In this document: piece by piece, positions 56,922-64,000 of the stretch
How the letters are laid out: each line of letters opens with the position of its first letter
How positions within the stretch are numbered: the stretch's first letter is position 1
Assembly: GCF_001421665.1 (NCBI RefSeq)
Contig: NZ_LMKV01000032.1
Span: 109,946-173,945 of the forward strand
Direction: 5' to 3'
DNA from: Sphingobium sp. Leaf26
GTDB lineage: Bacteria; Pseudomonadota; Alphaproteobacteria; Sphingomonadales; Sphingomonadaceae
DNA: 64,000 nucleotides
Made by a program: the position numbers and the translations under genes
The notes under the pieces: generated by a model
Databases searched by the model: none
What the model was told of the DNA's origin: nothing
Seen by the model: the letters and a program-made list of their open reading frames with translations, nothing else

Positions 56922-59429
56922 TCAGAAACGTTTGAACAGGCGCAGGCTGACGACCCGTCCAAGGGGGTCGAGATAGGCGGGTTGCTGGCTGATCGGCGTA
57001 TCGCCCAGCCGGTCGCGGACGGCTGGCCGGGCATTGGCGATATTGCGGATACTGGCGTCGATCATCAGCTTTTTGGCCCAGCCTGTCTTGGGCATCAGCC
57101 TTTCCATGTCGGCATAAATGGTCAGGGCGGTGGTGCCAAGGCTGGCGAAGCGCAGGTCCGCCGTGTCGATCATGCTGCGCGCGCGGCTGCCCGAATGCCA
57201 GACGGATTGCACGAACATGCCGATGCCGTTGCGGTACAGGCCCATGTCCCCCTGCACATCCCAACGGGGACGGCCACCGCTCGCCACGATATTGTCGCCG
57301 TCCAGCAGGTCCAGCGGGGCCGTGCCGGGGCTGAGCGACAGGCGATCCTCCAGTCGCAGCGCCGGCGTCAGCGACGCATAGAGATAGGTCATGCTGGGCG
57401 GCTGGCCCTCCGGCGGCTTTTCCGGCTTGGGGCCGATCGGACCGGCAAAGGACAGGGTCGCCTTCACCGTCCGCTGCCGTTCGCGATGCAGATTGACCGG
57501 GCGCAGGTCCACGGTGGTGAGTTGTCCCGCGGCATCGCGCAGGAAACGATCGGGGAACGCCGCCGCGATCGCCGGTGTCAGGACCGATAGGGTCGCCGAC
57601 TGGTCATGGATTTTCGCATCTTCATAGATAAGGCTGGCGCGGAAGGCATCGGTCCGCAGCGGCTGGATATTTGCAGTCAATGTCAGCGTCCGCCGCCGTT
57701 CAGGCGACAGGTCCGGATTGCCGCCATAAAGTGATGTGACGAAGAGGCTTTCCCCCGACACAAGATCGACGAAGGGCATGTTCGGCGTGGCGATGCGGGG
57801 AGCGCCCAGTTGGTCGAGGATCGGGGCCGTTTCCGCCCGCCTGAGTGTCGCCAGCAGTTGCACGCGCTTTACCGGTGTCCAGACCAGACTGGCATGGGCG
57901 GTATAGAGCGGACCATAGCGTCTGACCGCATTGACGCCGCCCGACAGGTCGACCGAAAGCCGGCCGAGGAAGGGCAGGACATTGTCCGCGGCCGAGGCGA
58001 TGGGGATGGTCGCCGCGAGGCTGCTGCCGCCCTGGTTGCGCCAGAGGACGGTGTTGGCGTCGGGGAAGGCGCGTGACTGGCTGTCGCTGCTGGATCGTTG
58101 CGCGTTGAACGTCGTCGTCACCGCGACCGGCCCGGCCGGCAAGGTCAGGAGCTGACCGTTGAGGATCAACTGGGCATCGTTCGTCGTGATGATCGAGCGG
58201 GAGCGGTCGCGGATCGCCGCGCCGATCTGCCCTGTGGAGAAGGGCGAAAAGGCATCGCCGCCCAGCAGGATCGCGTCCTGGATTCCGGTCGTGTCGAAGC
58301 CGAGATCGCTGTCGGTCTGGCTGCGCTTGCGATCATGGTTGAGCCTGAGCGACCAGTTCCATCCGCTGAACCCTCCGATAAGGCCCAGCCCGGCATGCAG
58401 CGTCCAGATGCTGCCATTCTGCGTGAGCGCCGGCACCTCGTCCAGATAGCGGTTGAGCCAGATGTCGCCGGTAAAGGGCGATGAACCATTGCCGGCTGGG
58501 ACGAGGAGGGACGCGGTGCCCAGGCCCTGGAGCGACCAGCTACGCTGCCGTTCGATCGAGAGGCTGATCGCGGCAGTGGTCCGTTCGCTGATCGGTTGGC
58601 TGAAGAAGCCGGCGACCTTCATCGTGCGCTGGCGCGGCTGGAGGCTGCGATAGGCGCCCGGATCGGTCACAAGGGGCTGGTTGGCGCCGGGCAGATAGGC
58701 AGCCAGCGTCTGTCGCGCATCGGGATCGAGCGGGACGGCGGCGATGGTCACGGGACTGCCCGCCAGCGCGCTCAACTGCGGATCGATTTCTCCGCCGCCC
58801 GCGCCGGTCACATTGCCGATCCGGCCATAGGGAAGGCTGGGATCGGGACGGATAGACCGCCGATCCTGTCGCAATTCGCTCTGTCGCGACAGGGTGGCGG
58901 ACAAGGTGAGGCGTTTCTTGCCGCGCAGGCGGGTCATCGCAAAGCGCCCCTCCACGGTGCCGCCGCCGCCATCCGTGCTGGTCTGGCCGTTGGCCATCGC
59001 CTCGAAGCCCTGGAATTTCGCCTTGGTGGTAAAGTTCATGACCGGCTGGTTGGGCGGATAGCCTATGCCGGACGCGGCCTCCTGCGGCAGCAGGTCGAAG
59101 GACTGGATCGCGTCGAACGGCAGGCTCTGGACTTCCTCGTCGTCCAGCGGCCGTCGCCCGTTGATGGCATAGACTGGGTTGGCGCCATCTGCGCCCTTCA
59201 GTTGCGCGCCCAGCCGTTGCATCATGTCCTTGATGCTGGTGATGCCCATCGCCCGCAACTCTTCCGCGTCGAAATGGCGCAGTGGCTGCGTCTCCCCGAC
59301 CTGCCGCCCGCCATTGACCACGATCGGGTCGGCCGGCGCTGGCTTTACGCCCTGCGCCATCGCCTCGCCGCCGGTGAGCAACAACATGGTGCAGCCGATC
59401 AGCCTGCGATTATGGATGCTTCCGATCAT
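56922..59429 (-). CDS. TonB-receptor-like outer-membrane protein with atypical plug
   Basis: The 835-residue protein has a signal segment (LIGCTMLLLTGGEAMAQG) and a TonB-box-like DPIVVNGG. A plug-like region contains AMGITSIKDMMQRLG and VYAINGRRPLDDEEVQSLPF, then AIQSFDLLPQEAASGIGYPP. The usual RVEVLRGPxxxxYG motif is replaced by this unusual version. A long barrel with alternating strands follows and ends SLRLFKRF with Phe last. It converges with the TonB gene across five bases. A serine hydrolase gene follows upstream on the same strand. The ligand is unknown; the start at 59429 lacks a clear ribosome-binding site. Confidence 0.8.
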   Translation of the reverse strand: MIGSIHNRRLIGCTMLLLTGGEAMAQGVKPAPADPIVVNGGRQVGETQPLRHFDAEELRAMGITSIKDMMQRLGAQLKGADGANPVYAINGRRPLDDEEVQSLPFDAIQSFDLLPQEAASGIGYPPNQPVMNFTTKAKFQGFEAMANGQTSTDGGGGTVEGRFAMTRLRGKKRLTLSATLSRQSELRQDRRSIRPDPSLPYGRIGNVTGAGGGEIDPQLSALAGSPVTIAAVPLDPDARQTLAAYLPGANQPLVTDPGAYRSLQPRQRTMKVAGFFSQPISERTTAAISLSIERQRSWSLQGLGTASLLVPAGNGSSPFTGDIWLNRYLDEVPALTQNGSIWTLHAGLGLIGGFSGWNWSLRLNHDRKRSQTDSDLGFDTTGIQDAILLGGDAFSPFSTGQIGAAIRDRSRSIITTNDAQLILNGQLLTLPAGPVAVTTTFNAQRSSSDSQSRAFPDANTVLWRNQGGSSLAATIPIASAADNVLPFLGRLSVDLSGGVNAVRRYGPLYTAHASLVWTPVKRVQLLATLRRAETAPILDQLGAPRIATPNMPFVDLVSGESLFVTSLYGGNPDLSPERRRTLTLTANIQPLRTDAFRASLIYEDAKIHDQSATLSVLTPAIAAAFPDRFLRDAAGQLTTVDLRPVNLHRERQRTVKATLSFAGPIGPKPEKPPEGQPPSMTYLYASLTPALRLEDRLSLSPGTAPLDLLDGDNIVASGGRPRWDVQGDMGLYRNGIGMFVQSVWHSGSRARSMIDTADLRFASLGTTALTIYADMERLMPKTGWAKKLMIDASIRNIANARPAVRDRLGDTPISQQPAYLDPLGRVVSLRLFKRF

Positions 59430-59584
59430 GCTTGCTGCGAACAACGGCCTGTCTTTGCTGGAAGACCTGCTTTGAACGAAAGTATACGATACGCAACGAC
59501 AAATGCGAATGGTTACAGTATTTGTCGGACATTCGGAAACAGCGGCGATCAACGGGGTATGCTGGCGCGGCCGGAACGATAGCA

Positions 59585-59606
59585 GGCGGGGCCGTCAGAC
59601 CCCGCC
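59585..59606. terminator. hairpin after serine-hydrolase gene
   Basis: GGCGGGG (59585-59591) and CCCCGCC (59600-59606) form a perfect stem in the 215-base spacer between the serine hydrolase stop and the receptor-like gene start. The T-run is short, so strength is uncertain. The rest of the spacer is plain, with an AT-rich stretch near 59470-59520 that may be the receptor promoter. Confidence 0.5.
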
Positions 59607-59644
59607 TTTCCTGACTTCAGAGATGTTGCCTTCCAGTGGTGCGG

Positions 59645-60862
59645 TCAGGGCGCCAGGCGCACCAACTGCTGGAAATAGGCCAGAGTCTCCCCCATCACAT
59701 GGGGTGGTTCGGGCAGGGGATAGTGGCTCAGCTTCACGATGACCGTGCGACTTTGCGGATGAACATAGATGAACTGGCCGGCGAGGCCCAGGGCGGTATA
59801 GGCACCCGGCTGATCGTCCAGTTGCCAGAATTGGAAGCCATAGCCGCGCCCGCCAAGGGGGGTGGGCTGGGCGAACGGGATCATGCTGGTCGCCTGCTTC
59901 ATCCAGCCGCGCGGCAGCACCGCTTTCCCGTCGCGCAGGCCATCGTCCAGCATCAACTGACCAAGCCGGGCATAGTCGCGCAGCGTGGCGTTGAAGCCCA
60001 TGCCGGACAATTCCCGCCCCTTCCCCTCCGGCCCGTCGGCGATCCAGAAGGCGTCGTCCGCCATGCCGGCGGGTTGCCACAGGTTCGTGGCGGTGAGGCT
60101 GGCGAGCGACTGGCCGGTGGCGCGTTCCAGCACCCATCCCAGCACGGCGGTATCCAGCGTCGCATAGTTGAAGCGGCTGCCGGGCTTTGCGACGCGGGTC
60201 ATGGTGGTGGCGCGATCGGCGAAGCGCTCCTCATTGAGGACGATGGCGTGGCGATGGATGAGCGCGGCGACGCTCGGCTTCTCGCCGAAGTCATAGCGTT
60301 CGTCATAGTCGACGCCTGACCGCATCTGAAGCAACTGGCGGATCGTCACATCGCCATAGGCGCCCTTGCGCAATTCGGGGACATATTTGCCGGCCGGATC
60401 GTCAAGCGAGCCGATCTTGCCCTGATCCAGCGCGATGCCGATCAGCAGCGACGTGATCGACTTGGCCATGGAGAAGGAGATGAAGCGATCGGACGGGCGG
60501 GCGCGATTGCGATATTCTTCGAACACGACCTTGCCATCGCGCAGGACGATGATGGCGTTGGTATAGGTGCGGCGCGCCCATTCGTCATAGCTGCGGGTGA
60601 CGCCATTCTGCCGGAAGGCGGGTGGGGTGATCGCCTGGCCGTCGGGCAGGGCACGGACGGTGTCGCCATGGGGCACTGCGCGGGTTTCGAACATATCGGC
60701 CGAATGGCGGAAATTGAAGGCGTTGATGTCGGCATCCAGCCAATGTTCGCGCATCTGGATGACGGGATCGGCGGGAATGTCGGTCGGTGCGGCGGCGGGC
60801 GATGGCATGGCTATGGCCGTCAGCATCAGGGGCGCCAGCAGGCGCAGGGACAGGCGGATCAT
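59645..60862 (-). CDS. exported serine hydrolase, class C beta-lactamase / 6-aminohexanoate-dimer hydrolase family
   Basis: The 405-residue protein has a signal peptide (LLAPLMLTAIAMPSPAAA) and the SxxK nucleophile motif FSMAKSITSLL (Ser about residue 131). A later NYATLD segment stands for the YxN motif, and GLAGQFIYVHP occupies the position of the third motif. Members cleave esters, amides or nylon oligomers, and a few are true beta-lactamases; substrate cannot be told here. GAGG lies five bases before the ATG at 60862. It is preceded by the last TonB-receptor gene on the same strand, separated by a terminator. Confidence 0.85.
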   Translation of the reverse strand: MIRLSLRLLAPLMLTAIAMPSPAAAPTDIPADPVIQMREHWLDADINAFNFRHSADMFETRAVPHGDTVRALPDGQAITPPAFRQNGVTRSYDEWARRTYTNAIIVLRDGKVVFEEYRNRARPSDRFISFSMAKSITSLLIGIALDQGKIGSLDDPAGKYVPELRKGAYGDVTIRQLLQMRSGVDYDERYDFGEKPSVAALIHRHAIVLNEERFADRATTMTRVAKPGSRFNYATLDTAVLGWVLERATGQSLASLTATNLWQPAGMADDAFWIADGPEGKGRELSGMGFNATLRDYARLGQLMLDDGLRDGKAVLPRGWMKQATSMIPFAQPTPLGGRGYGFQFWQLDDQPGAYTALGLAGQFIYVHPQSRTVIVKLSHYPLPEPPHVMGETLAYFQQLVRLAP

Positions 60863-60873
60863 GGGAACCTCGT

Positions 60874-60909
60874 AAAGAAAGGGCGATGCGGGCAAAGGCC
60901 GCACCGCCC
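60874..60909 (-). terminator. rho-independent terminator after the last TonB-receptor gene
   Basis: GGGCG-A-TGCGG (60881-60891) pairs with CCGCA-C-CGCCC (60899-60909); on the minus strand the stem is followed by TTTCTTT. It ends the leftward receptor transcript ten bases beyond the stop codon. Confidence 0.75.
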
Positions 60910-60918
60910 GTTGGCCGA

Positions 60919-63447
60919 TCAGAATTGCTTCCTGAGCGTCACCGCCCAGGTGCGCGGCAGGCCCGGCGCGCCGGACAGCACGCCCACCGAACTGAAATTG
61001 GTGTTCATCGAGGAGAAATAATATTTGTCGGTCAGGTTGCGGACTTCGAGCGAGGCGCTCCAGCCATCATCCCCGCTGCGCCAGGTGACGCGGGCATTGG
61101 CGAGGAAATAGCCGTCGATCCGGCTGGTCGCGACCAATGTCGGCAGCGGCCCGCCGCCCGCACCGGCATCGGTGGTCGATACGGTGGTGGCATCCGTGTT
61201 GATCGCGTCGACATAGATATGCGACTGATAGCTGCCGTCGACACGGAAGCTGAGTTCCCCGCCCAGAACGTCCGGCACATCATATTGCGCGCCGGCATTC
61301 CATTTCCACTTGGGGGTGAAGGGCGGCACCATGTCGATCGTGACGCCGGTATTGGCGCTGCCGAGCGAAGTATATTTGAAGTCGAGATAGCTGAGCGACC
61401 CGTCGAAGCTGAGCCGGCTGGTCGGCCGGAACATCGTTTCGAACTCTATGCCCTTGACGTCCGCCGACCCGACATTGGTGGGCTGGAGGCAGGGTGTGCC
61501 TTCCGTCCCGGCATCGGTCGGGCAGTTGAACACCGTCAGGATGATATTCTTGTAATCGTTGAAGAAGGCCGAGACGTTGAAGCGCAGCATGCGATTGAAC
61601 AGGTCGGACTTGAACCCCGCTTCATAGGCGGTGATGGTTTCCGGGGAGAAGGGGCGCACCTGGCTGGGGTAGAAGGGGCGGGGATTGACGCCGCCTGCGC
61701 GATAGCCGGTCGACACCTGCGCATAGACCATGAATGCGGGCGAGAAGCGATAGTCCGCCGCGATGCGCCAGTCGGTGCGCTGCGACTTGAAATGCGCGCC
61801 CAGGCCATTGAGGCCGAAGAGCAGGCAGTTGGGCGCGTTGCCCACGCCCGTCGGGCCGGCGGTCGGCGCGCCCAGGAAGAATGCGCATGGCCCCTGGATC
61901 GCCGTGCCGTCCGGATTGCGGCGAACATAGCCATAATCCTTTTCGTCCCAGGACGACCGGATGCCACCCGTCAGCGTCAGCGCATCGACCGGCTTGAAGC
62001 TGACATTGGCGAACAGCGCCTTGTTCTTGGCAGGCGTCGGATCGGGGCCATGCAGGAAGTCGATGCCGGCATAGTTGAGGTCGATACGGCCGGTGAACTT
62101 GCCCTTCGTATCGAAATAGAAGCCGCCCACCGTATAGTCGAGCCGGCGATCGAGCGCAGTGCCGCTCAGCCGCAATTCCTGGCTCCACTGGGTATTGGTC
62201 TGCTGTTGCTCGAACATGGAGGACTGGACCGGTGCGCCCTCGGCAAAGGACCAGTCGGCCTCATAATGGCGGTAGGATGTGATCGACTTGAGCGCGAGCG
62301 TATCGCTGATGGTCCAGTCGACAGTGCCGGCGAAGCCATAATTGTCGAGGTCCGAATGCGGGTCGAGCGACAGCGGCTTATAGGCCATCTGTCCGTCGCG
62401 CGTGGCATTGTCGGTGAAGGTGGCGTAACTGATGAATTTCTTGTTGTAGCCCGAAGGCGGGGTGTCGCAACTGTTGGCGCCGAAGGCGACGAAGGCGCAA
62501 TTGAGCGCCACTGGTGCGCCATTGACGCCGGCCAGCCAGGGGCGCGGACCGCCGGTCGCGCTGGGGCCGGGGAAGACGCCGGCCTTGTTGGCGAAGATCA
62601 GCACGCTGGCGCCGGCCTCGTCCCGCTGGCGGGTATAGTCGGCCGAGACGTTGATTTCGACCGTGTCGGTCGGCAGCCAGCGCACGGCCGCCTTGGTCGC
62701 GATGAAGCTCTGCCCGCCCAGTGTGCCCAGTTCCGGGTTCGCATCGGTCGCCTGGGTCGGCACATTGGAACCCGGATGGGTCAGTGCATAGTCGAGCCGT
62801 TTGACATAGCCGTCCCTGTTCTTGCTGGCGCCCGATACGCGCAGGAACAGGTTTTCAGCCAGTTTAAGGTCGATATAGCCACGCATGTCGATGCGGTTAT
62901 AGCTGCCATAGGTCGCTTCCAGCATGCCGCTGCCGTCACCCTTGGGCTTGACCGAATAGAGCTTGATCGATCCGCCGAGGGAGTTTCGACCGGCCAGCGT
63001 ACCCTGAGGGCCGCGCAGGATTTCGACCCGGTCGAGGTCCATCAGGTCCAGCAGCGATCCGGTCAATGTCGGCAGATAGACATCGTCGATATACATGCCG
63101 ACGCCCGGTTCGAGCGCGAAATTGGGATCGGACTGGCCGACGCCGCGGATGAAGGCGATGATGCCGGGCCCAAGATAGCCGTTTTGCGGCGCCAGCGTGA
63201 CGTTGGGCGTCTGCGCCGCGACTTCGGAAATATTGGTCTGGCCGCGTGCTTCCAGCGCCTCGCCAGTCATGGCGGTGATGGCGAGCGGCGTGTCCTGCAA
63301 TTTCTGCGACTTGAACTGGGCGGTGACGATGATGTCCGCCGCAGCGGGCGGGGTGACGGCCTGTTCCTGTGCCCAACCGGCCGGCGCTGCGGCGAGACAG
63401 GCCAGCACGGCCATGCTGGTTCCCAACAAGAGCTGCTTATTTACCAC
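60919..63447 (-). CDS. TonB-dependent outer-membrane receptor
   Basis: The 842-residue protein has a signal peptide (cleavage near AGWAQE, residue 26) and TonB box DIIVTAQFKSQ. The plug has IRGVGQ and RVEILRGPQGTLAGRNSLGG, and the barrel ends LPRTWAVTLRKQF with terminal Phe. It contains Cys pairs in exposed loops (NCAFVAFGANSCD; FNCPTDAGTEGTPCLQ), which may form disulfides. The preceding AT-rich spacer carries palindromes near the start codon, so it is probably tightly regulated. The partial alcohol dehydrogenase upstream on the same strand could be a functional partner. Confidence 0.93.
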   Translation of the reverse strand: MVNKQLLLGTSMAVLACLAAAPAGWAQEQAVTPPAAADIIVTAQFKSQKLQDTPLAITAMTGEALEARGQTNISEVAAQTPNVTLAPQNGYLGPGIIAFIRGVGQSDPNFALEPGVGMYIDDVYLPTLTGSLLDLMDLDRVEILRGPQGTLAGRNSLGGSIKLYSVKPKGDGSGMLEATYGSYNRIDMRGYIDLKLAENLFLRVSGASKNRDGYVKRLDYALTHPGSNVPTQATDANPELGTLGGQSFIATKAAVRWLPTDTVEINVSADYTRQRDEAGASVLIFANKAGVFPGPSATGGPRPWLAGVNGAPVALNCAFVAFGANSCDTPPSGYNKKFISYATFTDNATRDGQMAYKPLSLDPHSDLDNYGFAGTVDWTISDTLALKSITSYRHYEADWSFAEGAPVQSSMFEQQQTNTQWSQELRLSGTALDRRLDYTVGGFYFDTKGKFTGRIDLNYAGIDFLHGPDPTPAKNKALFANVSFKPVDALTLTGGIRSSWDEKDYGYVRRNPDGTAIQGPCAFFLGAPTAGPTGVGNAPNCLLFGLNGLGAHFKSQRTDWRIAADYRFSPAFMVYAQVSTGYRAGGVNPRPFYPSQVRPFSPETITAYEAGFKSDLFNRMLRFNVSAFFNDYKNIILTVFNCPTDAGTEGTPCLQPTNVGSADVKGIEFETMFRPTSRLSFDGSLSYLDFKYTSLGSANTGVTIDMVPPFTPKWKWNAGAQYDVPDVLGGELSFRVDGSYQSHIYVDAINTDATTVSTTDAGAGGGPLPTLVATSRIDGYFLANARVTWRSGDDGWSASLEVRNLTDKYYFSSMNTNFSSVGVLSGAPGLPRTWAVTLRKQF

Positions 63448-63461
63448 TATATCCTCCCATT

Positions 63462-63480
63462 TGTATGCTTATGATACAAT
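63462..63480. promoter_or_regulatory. palindrome next to receptor start codon
   Basis: TTGTAT (63462-63467) and ATACAA (63475-63480) are perfect arms around seven bases, 15 bases upstream of the receptor ATG and just before its ribosome-binding GGAGGA. The GTAT...ATAC layout resembles GntR-family sites. Confidence 0.45.
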
Positions 63481-63597
63481 ATAGCTAAAATTCTGCCGTT
63501 TTATTTTGACTGAATTGCGACGGTCAGAAGAACAGGCTCGACGCTACAGATGAAATAATGATTTGCTGAAGCGGAGCATTTTTGGACGAGCGACAGA

Positions 63598-63616
63598 TAT
63601 GATCACACGGATCATA
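63598..63616. promoter_or_regulatory. palindrome upstream of the receptor gene
   Basis: TATGATC (63598-63604) and GATCATA (63610-63616) are perfect arms around five bases, about 150 bases upstream of the receptor start. The binding protein is not known. Confidence 0.45.
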
Positions 63617-63867
63617 GCATGATGACTTCAATGTAAATAATGAACAGGCATATTAATATCGCCTATCGTGGCGAATACCTCCTCTCCTCCTGCGATTCAG
63701 TCGTCCCGATTATAGGCTTTGTTCGATGATCGACTAACAACTGTCCGTATATATGAAATATTCTGAAATGTGAAATGATATTTGTAAGAACGAGATTACT
63801 TGGTAACTTTATGAAATATATGAACGTTTTGCCAGTCTGATATGGAAGGGCGATCGGATCGCTCCTC

Positions 63868-64000
63868 CTATTCCTCTGAGATGCGCAGGACGGGTTTGAC
63901 GACGGTGCCGTTTTCGGTGGCGGCGATGGCCTGGTTGATGTCGTCGAGGGTGAAATGGGCGATGAGCCGGTCGAAGGGGGCACGATCCAGGCGCCAGAGG
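63868..64000 (-). CDS. zinc-type (MDR) alcohol dehydrogenase, C-terminal end (partial)
   Basis: The last 44 codons of a gene entering from the right end read FDRLIAHFTLDDINQAIAAT then ENGTVVKPVLRISEE and stop. This FDRLI...LDDIN.A....G..KPV pattern is the C-terminus of medium-chain zinc alcohol dehydrogenases of the aryl/benzyl-alcohol type. The catalytic domain lies outside the window. It is transcribed toward the TonB receptor, but 420 bases separate the two genes. Confidence 0.75.
   Translation of the reverse strand, partial: LWRLDRAPFDRLIAHFTLDDINQAIAATENGTVVKPVLRISEE

Larger units (their letters stand above)
63448..63867. other. AT-rich promoter region of the last TonB-receptor gene
   Basis: These 420 bases contain no convincing gene; the AT content is clearly above the neighbours. 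Two operator-like palindromes are present (63462-63480 and 63598-63616). Further repeats of TGAAAT appear around 63750-63780 without clear symmetry. Confidence 0.55.

Noticed and set aside
60787..63474. Very long open frame on the plus strand opposite the last TonB receptor (and similar long antisense frames at 2177-4051, 6235-7911, 14938-16305, 42274-44478, 44792-47203)
   Set aside because: These are codon-shadow frames of GC-rich genes. They lack ribosome-binding sites and protein-like composition, and the genes on the other strand have clear domains.
63663..63983. Open frame across the spacer into the right edge, minus strand
   Set aside because: The alcohol dehydrogenase C-terminus lies in another frame and ends at 63868; the spacer part is low-complexity AT-rich sequence.
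1..64000. CRISPR arrays, rRNA or tRNA genes, riboswitches
   Set aside because: No regularly spaced repeats, cloverleaf-like sequences or known aptamer motifs were noticed on reading both strands.

Overview
The window reads as a chromosomal stretch of a sphingomonad (Sphingobium, Novosphingobium or a close relative; inference). The base composition is GC-rich. There are six TonB-dependent receptor-type genes in 64 kb, most with an N-terminal TonB box of the IVVTA/IVVTG type. Rieske oxygenases, short-chain dehydrogenases (SDRs) and MFS importers are scattered through accessory operons with many local regulators. No rRNA, tRNA, CRISPR array or intact transposon was seen. The window opens inside a GntR/FadR-type regulator gene and closes inside a zinc-type alcohol dehydrogenase gene.

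Layout. 0-5 kb: regulator tail, an HU-type histone-like protein, a ROK fructokinase-like kinase, and a tight leftward operon metF-purU-folD-folB able to interconvert one-carbon units on tetrahydrofolate. 5-11.3 kb: a leftward unit of enolase-superfamily dehydratase, MFS carrier and TonB receptor with a divergent FadR-type regulator; this looks like a sugar-acid uptake and dehydration locus. 11.3-16.7 kb: an MpaB-like protein and a fatty-acid desaturase divergent from an ArsR regulator, then a DUF3142 lipoprotein and a large exported protein of unknown role. 16.7-17.25 kb: decayed remnants of etfB and of an NADH-dehydrogenase-like gene. 17.3-21.9 kb: FadR-type regulator, class III CoA-transferase, acyl-CoA dehydrogenase and a LysR protein with two helix-turn-helix domains. 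21.9-23.6 kb: an AT-rich spacer, a GT14-type glycosyltransferase and two small proteins.

23.6-52.6 kb is the core catabolic island. A leftward operon encodes Rieske oxygenase, its flavin/[2Fe-2S] reductase, an aromatic-acid-type MFS carrier, a GMC alcohol oxidase/dehydrogenase and an aldehyde dehydrogenase. Divergent from it are a TonB receptor, an SDR and a second Rieske oxygenase (VanA-like) without its own reductase. Further on are an MFS-SDR-ABM-HisD-like-SDR operon, a flavin monooxygenase, a TonB receptor-sulfatase-epimerase-LysR run, and an HxlR-controlled operon of SDR, phytoene-desaturase-like flavoprotein, a 75-residue protein and a two-domain VOC protein. The combination suggests uptake and stepwise oxidation of methoxylated or sulfated aromatic or alcohol-bearing compounds, but the substrate cannot be read from sequence.

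52.6-64 kb: an EF-hand protein, a DUF4198 protein divergent (across a Fur-box-like site) from an iron/heme-type TonB receptor and a dedicated TonB, an atypical TonB-receptor-like protein, a serine hydrolase and a last TonB receptor preceded by palindromic sites.

The most useful system-level signal is a near-palindrome, AATGGT-N3-ACCATT, found upstream of the CoA-transferase, in the acyl-CoA dehydrogenase/LysR divergent promoter and between the first Rieske operon and its TonB receptor. It ties these units together as a probable regulon of the FadR-type regulator at 17.3 kb. A second, different exact repeat ties the 7.8-10.5 kb locus to its own regulator.
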